Positions 35,360 through 44,369 are shown, numbered from the stretch's first letter. The stretch is DNA of 64,000 nt from Clostridia bacterium (GCA_034926675.1 JAYFQW010000002.1:34365-98364); one strand, 5' to 3'. Notes: generated by a model not told the origin, from the letters alone. Numbers and translations: made by a program.

Positions 35360-36429
35360 TCTTTGATCTTATACTTACGAAGCAGATATATGAAAAACGG
35401 CCCACCAGCAAGTGATGTGATAATGCCCACTGGCAACTCCATCGGGGGAATGATGGATCTAGCCACAGTATCAGCTGACAGCATAAACACCGCACCCAGC
35501 AGGCAAGTGCTTGGGATGAGACGCCTATGGTCAGGTCCCACCAGCATCCTCATAAGGTGCGGAACTACCAGACCAACAAAGCCTATAATCCCGCCAGCCG
35601 CCACCGAAGAAGCTGTGAGGAGCGAGGCGGCCGCTACAAGCCATCTTGTGACTCTTGGCACATCAACCCCCAGGCCAAGCGCCTCTTCTTCTCCCAAAAG
35701 GATGGCATTGAGCTCCCGGGAGTAGAATAGGATAATCGCAAGCCCCACCACAAACCCTGGAAGCATCGAAAGAGTATGATCCCAATTTCTCCCTGAAAAC
35801 CCGCCCATGAGCCAGAACACCAGCCCGTGGACTCCCTGCTGAGGCATGAGGAACATGAACAACGAAACCAGAGACGACAGAATCGAGCTGACCGCCACCC
35901 CGGCCAGGATCAGGTTCACCATCGAAGTCCTCTGGCTATTCCCTACCCTGGCCAGGTTTAACACCAGCGCCACAGCGGCTATAGAGCCGATGAAGGCAAA
36001 GAGCGGGATAGTCCCGGCTTTCAGAACATGGAAGGTCAGCGGCATCACCATGGCCACAGTCGCCCCGAAAGACGCGCCTGCCGAGGCCCCGATAACGTAC
36101 GGATCTGCCATGGGGTTCCGGAAAAGCGCCTGATAGACGGTGCCTGATAGCGCCAGCGACGCGCCCACTAGGCCCGCCAGCACTATGCGGGGCATGCGGA
36201 TCCTCAGTATGATCTCTTCTAAAGGGGTAGGATCGCCCCCAGACGCTCCACCGGTCATACCGGCACTGCCGATAGACGAGGTCAACCAACCCCATATCAC
36301 ATTGACAATCTCCCGTCCCGATATCTCCACCACTCCTATCCGCAAGGATAGCACGGAGACAAGGATCAAGGAGACTATCAACCCTGGCAGAAGCCATTTC
36401 CCCACATTCCTGCTGAGCCCGTCCCGCAC
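35353..36429 (-). CDS. btuC: Cobalamin/iron-type ABC transporter permease (FecCD/BtuC family)
   Basis: Inner-membrane permease of about 358 residues with roughly ten helices. Motifs RMPRIVLAGLVGASLALSG, QALFRNPMADPYVIGASAGA and GFVGLVVPHLMRMLVGPDHR are typical of BtuC/FhuB/FecCD. GTG 36429 follows GAGG. Its place in a cobalamin operon under a B12 riboswitch makes corrinoid uptake the likely role. Confidence 0.92.
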   Translation of the reverse strand: MRDGLSRNVGKWLLPGLIVSLILVSVLSLRIGVVEISGREIVNVIWGWLTSSIGSAGMTGGASGGDPTPLEEIILRIRMPRIVLAGLVGASLALSGTVYQALFRNPMADPYVIGASAGASFGATVAMVMPLTFHVLKAGTIPLFAFIGSIAAVALVLNLARVGNSQRTSMVNLILAGVAVSSILSSLVSLFMFLMPQQGVHGLVFWLMGGFSGRNWDHTLSMLPGFVVGLAIILFYSRELNAILLGEEEALGLGVDVPRVTRWLVAAASLLTASSVAAGGIIGFVGLVVPHLMRMLVGPDHRRLIPSTCLLGAVFMLSADTVARSIIPPMELPVGIITSLAGGPFFIYLLRKYKIKEW

Positions 36430-36478
36430 TCGCCATCACCTCGCCATCACCGCGCGCTCGCCAAAGTCCCAGCCCAGT

Positions 36479-37408
36479 CTACCTAAAGAGATCAGGGTAA
36501 AGGGCCCTGGCAATCTCCAGAACGCCTTCGCCAACTCGCGGACCAGGCCTGGACACCAAGTTGTCGTCTACCAGGACAACATTCCCCTTCTTCACTGCGC
36601 TGATCGCCTGCCATCCCGGCTTGGCCTTGATTGTAACTGGATCTAACCCGCCTCCGCCATGCACCCGCGGCGCCATTATCACGTCGGGGTTCTTGGCAAC
36701 TATGGCCTCAAGGCTGTAGGACGGATAATCCGAACTGGCGTCTTGGGTAATGCTGACTCCCCCAGCGCGGGAGATCATGTCGTTAAGCAGGGTTTTAGGG
36801 CCAATGCTCATGATTGGCTCATCCCAAACAAGGTAGAGAACCTTAAGCCGCTTGCCTTCAGGCAGCTTTGCAACGGCTTTCGTCACCTGGTCCATGGTCT
36901 TCTGAATCTGAGCAATCACCTTGTCAGCCTCGCCTTGAACTCCGGCGACTCTCGCAGCCATCCTGATGTCCTCCATCACGCCTTCCACAGACGACGCATT
37001 CTGGCACACGAACCTGATTCCGCGCTTCTCGAACTCCTGGGCAACCTTCATGTGCATCGTTGTGCCGAACACCACATCAGGAGCGAGCGACACGATCAGC
37101 TCCATGTTAGGGTCAGAAAACCCCCCGACCTTCGCCTTCTTAGCGGCCTCCGCAGGATAATCACAGAAAGTGGTTACGCCCACAACCTGATCTTCAAGGC
37201 CCAGCGAGTACAGGATCTCAGTCCAGCTAGGAGCGAGCGACACGAAACGCTGCGGTTTCTTGTCAATGACTACCTTCCGCCCCATATCGTCGGTAATCGA
37301 AAGTGGGTAGGGATCCGCAGCGCTGATCCTTGGCCCACCGACAACCGACATGGCGATAAGGACAATCAGGAGCGCCGATGCGAGTCTAGTCCATTTCTTC
37401 CCAGACAT
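36479..37408 (-). CDS. btuF: Cobalamin-type ABC transporter substrate-binding protein (BtuF-like)
   Basis: Extracytoplasmic class III binding protein, 309 residues. Signal peptide 1-31 without a lipobox. QRFVSLAPSWTEILYSLGL near residue 53 and APDVVFGTT are typical of BtuF-like proteins, as are the single long linking helix region and the C-terminal GPRVGEGVLEIARALYP. Precedes BtuC by 49 bp. Corrinoid as ligand is inferred from the operon. Confidence 0.92.
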   Translation of the reverse strand: MSGKKWTRLASALLIVLIAMSVVGGPRISAADPYPLSITDDMGRKVVIDKKPQRFVSLAPSWTEILYSLGLEDQVVGVTTFCDYPAEAAKKAKVGGFSDPNMELIVSLAPDVVFGTTMHMKVAQEFEKRGIRFVCQNASSVEGVMEDIRMAARVAGVQGEADKVIAQIQKTMDQVTKAVAKLPEGKRLKVLYLVWDEPIMSIGPKTLLNDMISRAGGVSITQDASSDYPSYSLEAIVAKNPDVIMAPRVHGGGGLDPVTIKAKPGWQAISAVKKGNVVLVDDNLVSRPGPRVGEGVLEIARALYPDLFR

Positions 37409-37434
37409 GTGAAACCACCCTTTCCTTCTTGCCT

Positions 37435-38091
37435 TTATGATCCTCGTGAGAAGACGTCAGTCCATTTGCCAGGCGGAATCGCGTTCACGTCTTCCACGAC
37501 AACCACTCCCAAGACGAACCTCAGTGTATTGATGGCGCCCATAGCCTGCTGAATTGCTCCAAACTGCTCCAGGTTCCCGCTTAGATACATGGAAAGCGCA
37601 GCCCTTATGGGTCCTCCATGGGCAACAACCGCGCAAGACCCAGGTCTACTGGGCAACTCCCGTGCCAAGAGGTCGATGCATGGCAATACTCTGTCAGCGA
37701 TCTGCTGCACCGACTCGCCTTGAGGAGGAACGAAGTCTACAGGATTCTCAAACCATCGTTCAACCTCTTCGGGGTAATTCGCCTGTATTTCGTCGAAGGT
37801 CAGCCTCTCCCAGAGCCCAAAAGAGCCTTCCCTCAAGTCAGGTTCGACTTTGAGCGCAACCCCAGCCCTTTCTGCGATTATCCTGGCAGTTTGGGCAGCC
37901 CTTAGCAGAGGGCTGGCATACACAATGGAAATCTCCTTACTTGCCAGGGCATTCGCAACCATCAACGCCTGGAACACTCCCTTGGATGTAAGCGGAGATC
38001 CCAATCCACTGACTAGGCCGGACCCCTCAAACTTCCTGAGCCTGGTTGCTTCAGTCTCGCCGTGACGTATCAGATAGATCTTGTGCATCAT
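37435..38091 (-). CDS. cobC: Alpha-ribazole phosphatase, histidine phosphatase superfamily
   Basis: Removes the 5-phosphate from alpha-ribazole phosphate or cobalamin phosphate. About 218 residues. Catalytic RHGETEATR near residue 10, YASPLLRAAQTARII, the acid-containing LREGSFGLWE and VVAHGGPIRAAL are all present. Two adjacent ATG codons (38091 and 38088) follow GAGG. The phosphoglycerate mutase superfamily is certain; the substrate follows from position between CobS and BtuF. Confidence 0.9.
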   Translation of the reverse strand: MMHKIYLIRHGETEATRLRKFEGSGLVSGLGSPLTSKGVFQALMVANALASKEISIVYASPLLRAAQTARIIAERAGVALKVEPDLREGSFGLWERLTFDEIQANYPEEVERWFENPVDFVPPQGESVQQIADRVLPCIDLLARELPSRPGSCAVVAHGGPIRAALSMYLSGNLEQFGAIQQAMGAINTLRFVLGVVVVEDVNAIPPGKWTDVFSRGS

Positions 38092-38110
38092 GTGCCTCAA
38101 TCGACCTCAA

Positions 38111-38890
38111 TCAGCCCAGATTAGCCCAAGTCAGCCCAGATTGGGCGAAGATCGCCAGTGATGCGAGCTCTGCAATCTCGCACAGAGTCCCATACACGTC
38201 GCCATTCACTCCGCCAAGGAATACGGAGATTCGGCAGCCCACAATCAGTGCCGCGCCTACTGCGCCTGCTGTGACTGCAATGGATATGGGACCTGCTGCC
38301 ACATAGCACAGGGCAACAATGTACGCCGAGGCAACCCCGGCTTCTCCCAACCCCACCCTCTTGGCGAAGAGGCTCCCCATGCCTTGCCCGGGTGTGACAG
38401 GTGGAAAAGCAGTAAAGGCCCACACCAATGCCAGCCTTGACATGGCCGGCGAAAACACAAGCGACATCCAGCGCACACTGCCGCTCGTGGAGGCTATGAG
38501 GGCAATCTTGGCGGCGATCATGAACACGCAAGAGGCGGCCCCCATGGGCCCAACTCGGCTGTCATGCATGATCTCGATGGTCCGCTCACGCGTTCTGCCA
38601 CTCATCATCCCATCGGCGGTATCCATCAAACCATCGATATGCATGCCCCCTGTGAGGAGAAACTCCACGAACAGTGCGACAATGGCAGAAAACCAAGGGC
38701 CCAAAGCACGCGCAGAGACTGCATCGGAGACCGCCATCAACAGCCCAATAGCAATTCCAACAGTGGGAAAGAAGATTGCGGAGCGGGCAATCTCATTCTC
38801 CGAAGGCAAGTCCCCCTGTCCCGCCGGCAACCTAGTCAAGAGAGAAAAGGCCATAACAAACCGGTTCGCAAGAATCCTCAAGGTCCTCAT
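38111..38890 (-). CDS. cobS: Adenosylcobinamide-GDP ribazoletransferase (cobalamin synthase)
   Basis: Membrane enzyme that joins AdoCbi-GDP to alpha-ribazole or its phosphate. 259 residues, several helices. The signature GGMHIDGLMDTADGMMSG is intact, with FSLLTRLP at the N-terminus and HDSRVGPMGAASCV following. ATG 38890 overlaps the stop of the fusion gene (ATGA). Confidence 0.94.
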   Translation of the reverse strand: MRTLRILANRFVMAFSLLTRLPAGQGDLPSENEIARSAIFFPTVGIAIGLLMAVSDAVSARALGPWFSAIVALFVEFLLTGGMHIDGLMDTADGMMSGRTRERTIEIMHDSRVGPMGAASCVFMIAAKIALIASTSGSVRWMSLVFSPAMSRLALVWAFTAFPPVTPGQGMGSLFAKRVGLGEAGVASAYIVALCYVAAGPISIAVTAGAVGAALIVGCRISVFLGGVNGDVYGTLCEIAELASLAIFAQSGLTWANLG

Positions 38891-41103
38891 GGCCTAACCA
38901 CCCGCCCCACATGGGCAACTGGCTTGCCAACACAGGCAGCCAGTTCCCGCCATTTTCGGTCTTCGCATGCAACCACGACGCACGTGGCTGGGCCAGCAGA
39001 CTTGGTTACATCCACGCCAGCATCGTGCTCGAGTTCAGGTTCAGATTCCAGGCGAAACTCGAGGCCAGAGCCCTTCGCCAAGGCCTCCGCTTCAGCACGA
39101 ATCCCCTGCGATCCCACGGGCACAATCTCATGAACCCAGTCGATCCCACCGAGAGCCCTGACTGCCTTGAGATCGGCAATCTCTGGATCATCCAGATTCA
39201 CCTCGTCTCCTACCTTGGGCAGACCTACACAGACTACGGCATCGCCATCCATGGCGCGAGCAACCTTCAGTCTTGATCCTTCCGCGATTCCGATGGCAGT
39301 GATACCCATCCCAGTCTGGGATGTGGGCATGTTTTTCTCCATGCTTCCGATCACAGCGAGTTCAGGGTCGAGTCCGGCAATGGTTGCTTCCTCCCGAATC
39401 CCCCTCAGAATCTCGTCGCCCGTCGGCTCTTTCTCCACACATAAGGTATCTACCAGTAGCATCGCCTCTGCTCCACATGCCACGATCTCCATCAGGGGCA
39501 CCCTGGCGGTGAACCGTCCTACGACGTACCCAGAGGCCTTGACCACATCCGCATCCTTGGGGCCGATGGCGCCGCACGAGTCACATGCCACAACAAGGGC
39601 CTGTCCACAAGGCATGTTGGATATCAGGAGGTCTCTGATCCGTTCCAGACTGGGAAGCACTCCTGCAGCAGCAGCCGAAGCGTTGCCGCAACCACCCCTC
39701 ACCTTTATGGGGATCCCCGCTACACACATGTAGACCTCGTCGGCATGGGCAGAGACTATCTGGTTTGCCCACCCGAGAATGTCCCTGAACAGACGACCCA
39801 AGGGATATGCCGGCACAACTCCGCTGCCCACCTCGTTTGTGACCATCACAACATGCGAACCCGCCTTGGCAGCCGCTGAAGCCGCCTTTGCCAGCCTGGT
39901 GACTTCCTTCAGCACATTCTCCGTCTTGGCCGCATCAGACAGGTCTTCCGCCTGCCTCAGGAGGTGGTTGCTTGCAAATACTCCTAAGCAATCAATGAGG
40001 ATAGCATCGTGCTCGCCCGTCTCAGCCTCTATAACACTCGCGACATCCAGGGGTTCCTCCACAGTAACCCACGACACAGGCCTTCGTTTCCTGTGCATCT
40101 CAACTCGGGCACGCATCTCGTCGTCTAGGGCCTCGCACGTAGCTGCGTAAAGCACCCTGTCCCCTGCGCATGCCGCCAGCTTCTCACCAAATGCGCTCTT
40201 TCCGCTTCGAGCGCCCCCGGTAACGAGAGTCAGTCTCCCATACTTGCCTTTTTCCACAGCACTTCTCCTTGTCTTAATGCCAGAACGCGGCGCCATCAAC
40301 GGAGTCTTGTGGACGGGATGGTCGGTCACAAAGACCCTATCCCCGTACACACCAGTGACGTTCTCCTGGGTGAAGACGCTTCCGGGCGCGCCATGTGAAT
40401 GGACTCCCCCATCTGTAATCATCAGGATTTCATCGCAATACATAGACGCGAGGCTCAGGTCGTGAAACACCCCGGCCACGGTTATTCCACACTCCGAACT
40501 CATCTTCTGCACCAAATCCAGGATCTCAACTTGATACCCCATATCAAGGTGTGATGTGGGTTCATCCAATAGCAGTATCTGCGGTTCCTGGGCAAGGGCG
40601 CGCGAAATGGCAGCACGTTGCCGCTCTCCTCCGCTAAGCGATGTAACGCGTCTTTGGGCCAAGTTGCCAATGCCAGTTGCTTTCATGGCCCACCCAACAG
40701 TCTCCCGATCGCCGTTGGTTTCACGCGCGAATCTGTTGAGATGGGGAAGCCTCCCCAGCATTACGAACTCCTCTAGCGTGAAGTCAAATTGTACCTGAGT
40801 GTCTTGGGGGACCACGGCAATGACCTTTGCGATCTGATCACGCTTCAGGCTTGCGATATCGCGTCCACTGGGCCCGCCCAGAAGAACCTGGCCACGCGAT
40901 GGCTTGAAAAGCCCAGCCATACACTTCAGCAATGTGGTCTTTCCGGCCCCATTAGGACCCACGATTCCGAGGAAATGCCCGGATTCCAGGCTAAACGACA
41001 CGTCGGAAAAGACACTTTGAGCGCCATATGAGAAGCTGAGACCGCGTACAACAATGCCCCCGTCCAATTGCCTCACTACCCGCTCACAAACTTTGCTAAC
41101 CAA
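38887..41103 (-). CDS. Three-domain fusion: corrinoid ABC ATPase (BtuD) - CobU - CblS-like alpha-ribazole kinase
   Basis: About 738 residues from TTG 41103, chosen because GGAG lies five bases upstream and an earlier start falls in the terminator tail. Domain 1 (about 15-265): FepC/BtuD ATPase with Walker A GPNGAGKTT, signature LSGGERQ, Walker B ILLLDEPT. Domain 2 (about 289-468): CobU, with GGARSGKS, the histidine of RVEMHRKRRP, IDCLGV and VTNEVGSGVVP. Domain 3 (about 495-738): PurM/AIRS-like fold with VACDSCGAIGPKDADVV, RVPLMEIVACGAEAMLLVDT and TSQTGMGITAIG, matching CblS. It would link corrinoid uptake, AdoCbi-GDP synthesis and ribazole activation in one chain, first in the operon behind the B12 riboswitch. 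CobU could also start internally at 40257. Confidence 0.86.
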   Translation of the reverse strand: MVSKVCERVVRQLDGGIVVRGLSFSYGAQSVFSDVSFSLESGHFLGIVGPNGAGKTTLLKCMAGLFKPSRGQVLLGGPSGRDIASLKRDQIAKVIAVVPQDTQVQFDFTLEEFVMLGRLPHLNRFARETNGDRETVGWAMKATGIGNLAQRRVTSLSGGERQRAAISRALAQEPQILLLDEPTSHLDMGYQVEILDLVQKMSSECGITVAGVFHDLSLASMYCDEILMITDGGVHSHGAPGSVFTQENVTGVYGDRVFVTDHPVHKTPLMAPRSGIKTRRSAVEKGKYGRLTLVTGGARSGKSAFGEKLAACAGDRVLYAATCEALDDEMRARVEMHRKRRPVSWVTVEEPLDVASVIEAETGEHDAILIDCLGVFASNHLLRQAEDLSDAAKTENVLKEVTRLAKAASAAAKAGSHVVMVTNEVGSGVVPAYPLGRLFRDILGWANQIVSAHADEVYMCVAGIPIKVRGGCGNASAAAAGVLPSLERIRDLLISNMPCGQALVVACDSCGAIGPKDADVVKASGYVVGRFTARVPLMEIVACGAEAMLLVDTLCVEKEPTGDEILRGIREEATIAGLDPELAVIGSMEKNMPTSQTGMGITAIGIAEGSRLKVARAMDGDAVVCVGLPKVGDEVNLDDPEIADLKAVRALGGIDWVHEIVPVGSQGIRAEAEALAKGSGLEFRLESEPELEHDAGVDVTKSAGPATCVVVACEDRKWRELAACVGKPVAHVGRVVRP
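40255..40270 (-). promoter_or_regulatory. Internal ribosome binding site and GTG at the CobU domain boundary
   Basis: AAGGAG (40270-40265), seven bases, then in-frame GTG (40257-40255), five codons before the CobU domain begins. Spacing is ideal. It could yield a separate CobU-CblS protein (456 residues) alongside the full fusion, or be a relic of once separate genes. Confidence 0.5.
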
Positions 41104-41129
41104 GGCCTCTCCGATATCTCGGATGAAAA

Positions 41130-41170
41130 GCAAAAGCCAAAAACCCCTGCCTCAAGAGAAGGCAGGGGTT
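41130..41170 (-). terminator. Intrinsic terminator in the cobalamin riboswitch leader
   Basis: A 10-bp perfect stem, AACCCCTGCC and GGCAGGGGTT, with a 9-base loop, followed on the minus strand by TTTTTGGCTTTTG. It lies between the riboswitch and the first gene of the cobalamin operon, so ligand binding should promote termination. Confidence 0.85.
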
Positions 41171-41254
41171 GCGATCTTCATATGACAGACTCGTTACAGG
41201 AATGTCATAGAAAGTACCCACCTTTGCCCCGAAGGTCGATGGTACTTCCAACAC

Positions 41255-41560
41255 AGGCAGGTCTCCTGACTTCCGGATCATGGCACTTGGCAGCGGCAGA
41301 TGTCGACCCTCAGTTCTGCAGTTTCGTCAGACTGAGTCGCTGTAATGCTGCAACGCCGTGGCAACCTTCCCATCTCCCGCTTCTATCTCCCGTTTTCCAT
41401 ACCGCGCAAGACACCTACAGATCAGCGTGGACTTGGTTTTGGAGGTTGAAGCTTAAAGACAGTGGCTTATGCCGTCACTCCCCGGTTACAGTGGCGGGAC
41501 CGTCCAGGACTTGCACCTGGTTCCCTATTATCCCACTTGGGGCGCCTAGTTGGCGCTTAT
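41255..41560 (-). promoter_or_regulatory. Cobalamin riboswitch
   Basis: On the minus strand the aptamer contains the conserved GCCACTGTAACCGG block, AAGCCACTG and, at the 3' side, AAGTCAGGAGACCTGCC (B12 box). The order and spacing match class I cobalamin riboswitches; the region between P3 and P6 is long. It precedes the terminator at 41130-41170 and controls corrinoid uptake and nucleotide-loop genes. Boundaries are approximate. Confidence 0.92.
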
Positions 41561-41681
41561 TTACTTGTCCTCCAAAACTATACCCTAAGTGTACGAAACG
41601 CGCAAGGAGGGGTTTTTGATCTGGGTTCTCACCGATCATGCGCGAATCCGGTCTGGCTTCGCGCCGCCGTCGCGACTCGGT

Positions 41682-42443
41682 CTACCTCAGGAGTGACTTC
41701 TGGTAGTCGGAGAATACCTGCTCATTGTGGTTCGGGGGCGCCTCGGCCACGTTGGGTGACACAAACACCGAAAGCTTGTGCCCTCTCTCCACGAGCTTTC
41801 TCGCGGTCTCAGAGAGCAGGGACATGGTTATCGCCACTGCGGCGAGGGTTGACCCCGCTCCCACAGGCTCGATCTGCCCCTCGATGCGTACGAGGGCGTC
41901 CTCGAGGGGCACGCAGTTGTCGATCATCACGTCAGCGATATCGCCAAGCTTGTGACCGCTTGAGTGTATGGCCCTGGCCGACCTCTGGTTGTCGCCCGAG
42001 GTCACGGCAACGACGGAGAGCCCACGGTCTTTGGCGTAGAGCGCTGCTTCAACGGGAGCAGCGTTCACGCCGCCGTGGGAATACACCAGCATCACGTCAC
42101 CCGCTCTGAACTCGAAGCTCTTCAGGAAGTTAGCCACATATCCCTCGCGCCGCTCGATCCACAGAAGCTCCGGGGCGCCGCCCGGGCCTATTACGTTAAA
42201 CCACATAAGCCTAGGATCCATGAGCGGATGGACCCCTACGAAGCTCCCGTAGCGAGGGAATATGTCGAGAACTGGTATCACCGAGTGTCCACTGCCGAAC
42301 ACATGGACGAGGCCGCCGGAGGCTATCGCGCGCGCCATAAGCTCCGAGGCCTTCATGATAGTGTCACGTTGCGTGTTGTGGATCCTCTGCAGCACGTCGG
42401 TCGCCCGATCCATATAATCGACCCTGTTCGACTTGCCTGACAT
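41682..42443 (-). CDS. SIS-domain phosphosugar isomerase/binding protein (UPF0309-like)
   Basis: About 253 residues with one SIS domain; the phosphosugar-binding loop VFGSGHSVIP is at about residues 47-56, followed by LVYSHGGVNAAPVEAAL and VVAVTSG. ATG 42443 follows GGGGG. The protein resembles UPF0309 family members found with amino-sugar genes. It ends an operon with ROK kinase and ABC permeases, so it may isomerise or deaminate a phosphorylated amino sugar; substrate unproven. Confidence 0.88.
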   Translation of the reverse strand: MSGKSNRVDYMDRATDVLQRIHNTQRDTIMKASELMARAIASGGLVHVFGSGHSVIPVLDIFPRYGSFVGVHPLMDPRLMWFNVIGPGGAPELLWIERREGYVANFLKSFEFRAGDVMLVYSHGGVNAAPVEAALYAKDRGLSVVAVTSGDNQRSARAIHSSGHKLGDIADVMIDNCVPLEDALVRIEGQIEPVGAGSTLAAVAITMSLLSETARKLVERGHKLSVFVSPNVAEAPPNHNEQVFSDYQKSLLR

Positions 42444-42456
42444 CTGCTGTACCCCC

Positions 42457-43482
42457 TTACACCCTTTCATCAGTGGCGCAGAATGTGTCTAGCGCTATCT
42501 TCGCTGCTCCTACTACCCCTGCCGCTGGTCCCAATGCAGCTGGCCCTACTCTCACGGCCGCGGCGGCCGCTGGCTGCGCGAGACCTGACACGCAGTTGAG
42601 AATCTCTTTGAACAGGTCATCATGGCGGCAGTACTCAAGCCCCACGCCGCCCCCTATTACCACGACATCGGGGTTAAGAGTGCTCACGATATTGGCCACT
42701 CCCATCCCAACGTATCTGGCAGCCTGCATGAGAACACAGGCGGCGTGCTCGTCCCCTGCCTCGTATGCAGAGAACAGCTGCCGTGCGTCGGAATACTCTG
42801 GCGTCGCAGGTTTGCAGCTACTGCCCAAGCCAGGCCCGCTCCTAGCTCTGGTGTTCGCGATCCTCACTATGCCTGGCCCTGCGCACATCGCCTCGAAGTG
42901 AGGGGTTCTGCGCTCCAAGGCCTCGCACACGGCGTCTGGATCAAGCGCGAACCATCCCACTCCGCCCGGCATTCCCGACGCTCCCCGGAACAACCGCCCG
43001 TTCAGTATCAAGCCCGCCCCCACGCCCGTGCCGATGATCAGGAATACCACATTCTCCTTGCCAGCAGCAGCTCCAATCCACGCTTCACCAGCAACGGCGG
43101 CGTTGCCGTCGAAGTCCATGGCTATCTGCTCCCTGCCCAGTAGCCCTTTCAGAGCGTCCACGAGCCCGAAACCCCGGAACCCGGGGATATTGGGCGCCCA
43201 CACCACTTCTCGCCGCGTACTATCGAGCACCGCGGGGATGCCTATGCCAACCGGGAGCGTGGCGCGGCGCCGCATCCCGTCCGGGCGGACGCCGATGCCC
43301 ATGGCCTGTTCCTCCGCAGACCGAATCAGGCCCGCTACCTGTTCCGTAGTGACGTTCGGATCTGCCTCCGAGGATGCTATGAGTGCTCGTGCGCGGCTCA
43401 GCATGTTGCCGTGAGAGTCCACCACACCTGCTGCGATTTTAGTGCCACCTATGTCAACGCCGACAGCCAGATCCGTCGCCAT
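42457..43482 (-). CDS. ROK family sugar kinase or regulator-like kinase
   Basis: About 341 residues. The ATP-binding DIGGTKIAAGVVD (residues 9-21), MDFDGNAAVAGEAW with the catalytic Asp, and LIIGTGVGAGLILNG are present. The usual ROK zinc motif CxCGxxGCxE is not visible at the expected place (GWFALDPDAVCEALERRTPH), so it belongs to a metal-free variant. No helix-turn-helix, so a kinase not a NagC-type repressor. ATG 43482 is preferred; a GTG at 43497 overlaps the permease stop. Amino-sugar or glucose kinase by context. Confidence 0.86.
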   Translation of the reverse strand: MATDLAVGVDIGGTKIAAGVVDSHGNMLSRARALIASSEADPNVTTEQVAGLIRSAEEQAMGIGVRPDGMRRRATLPVGIGIPAVLDSTRREVVWAPNIPGFRGFGLVDALKGLLGREQIAMDFDGNAAVAGEAWIGAAAGKENVVFLIIGTGVGAGLILNGRLFRGASGMPGGVGWFALDPDAVCEALERRTPHFEAMCAGPGIVRIANTRARSGPGLGSSCKPATPEYSDARQLFSAYEAGDEHAACVLMQAARYVGMGVANIVSTLNPDVVVIGGGVGLEYCRHDDLFKEILNCVSGLAQPAAAAAVRVGPAALGPAAGVVGAAKIALDTFCATDERV

Positions 43483-43493
43483 AGCCTTTGTGA

Positions 43494-44369
43494 TCACTCC
43501 TTGACTCCTGACATGGTGATGCCTCGGACATAGTACCTCTGAAGGGATGCGAAAATGGCCATAACAGGGAGTATACCCAAGGTCAGGCCGGCCAGCACCA
43601 GGTGGGCATTCCTGTTGGGGTCAAACGAGGTCTCCAGCATCTTCAGTCCCACCGTGAGGGTAGAGAGTTCAGGCGCGGAGGTCGCCACCACCAGAGGCCA
43701 GAAGAGGTTGTTCCATTGGGAGATGAAGGTGTATATGCCCACGGTGACAAGGGCAGGCCTGGTGGCTGGCATTATGATGCTCCAGAGTATCCGGGCCTCT
43801 GAGGCCCCGTCTATCCTTGCGGCGTCGATTATACTATCCGGAATCCCAATCATGAACTGCCTCATCAGGAACACTCCCCAGGCGCTCACGGCAAACGGGA
43901 GTATGAGGGCCAAACGCGAATGAAGCAGGCCTCCGCCTCCCTGACCAAGCCAGTTGTTGCCCCCCGCAAAGGGCATGTGTCTCATCATGTAGTACACAGG
44001 TATTATGAAGAGGAACGAAGGCAGCATCATGGTTGCGAGAATGCCCCTGAAGATCAGATCGCGCCCGGGGAAACTGTACTTCGACAGGGCAAACCCCGCC
44101 ATTGCGCTGGTGATGACCACAGATACGCTTATCCCTCCCGCCACGATGAAACTGTTGAGGTAGTACCTCCCGAGCGGAACCTCTGTTACGGCGGCCTTGA
44201 AGTTGCGCCACTGTGGCACTTTGGGAACCCATACAGGCGGCGCCGCCACCAACTCCGCGCGGGTCTTCAGTGCGGAAAGGGCAAGCCATGCAAAGGGGAG
44301 AACCATTGTGGCCGCAAGGAGCACCAGAAGTATGGTCCCTACCAGAGTCGGCTTACTGTATCGGTCCAC
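43494..44369 (-). CDS. Carbohydrate ABC transporter permease, MalG type
   Basis: About 291 residues, six predicted membrane segments, EAA loop SIIDAARIDGASEARILWSI. GTG 44369 is chosen because GGGGGT lies seven bases upstream and it falls just after the previous gene; the frame continues to 44423 in overlap. Partner of the shortened MalF-type gene upstream. Confidence 0.9.
   Translation of the reverse strand: MDRYSKPTLVGTILLVLLAATMVLPFAWLALSALKTRAELVAAPPVWVPKVPQWRNFKAAVTEVPLGRYYLNSFIVAGGISVSVVITSAMAGFALSKYSFPGRDLIFRGILATMMLPSFLFIIPVYYMMRHMPFAGGNNWLGQGGGGLLHSRLALILPFAVSAWGVFLMRQFMIGIPDSIIDAARIDGASEARILWSIIMPATRPALVTVGIYTFISQWNNLFWPLVVATSAPELSTLTVGLKMLETSFDPNRNAHLVLAGLTLGILPVMAIFASLQRYYVRGITMSGVKE

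Noticed and set aside
36659..37552. 297-codon plus-strand frame opposite btuF and cobC
   Set aside because: Shadow across two conserved genes; histidine-rich composition is an antisense artefact.
40255..41103. Annotating BtuD and CobU-CblS as two separate genes
   Set aside because: The frame is continuous without a stop between domains; the internal start is kept as a finding instead.
41068..42109. Plus-strand frames over the riboswitch and SIS gene
   Set aside because: They cover the B12 riboswitch and the antisense of the SIS gene.
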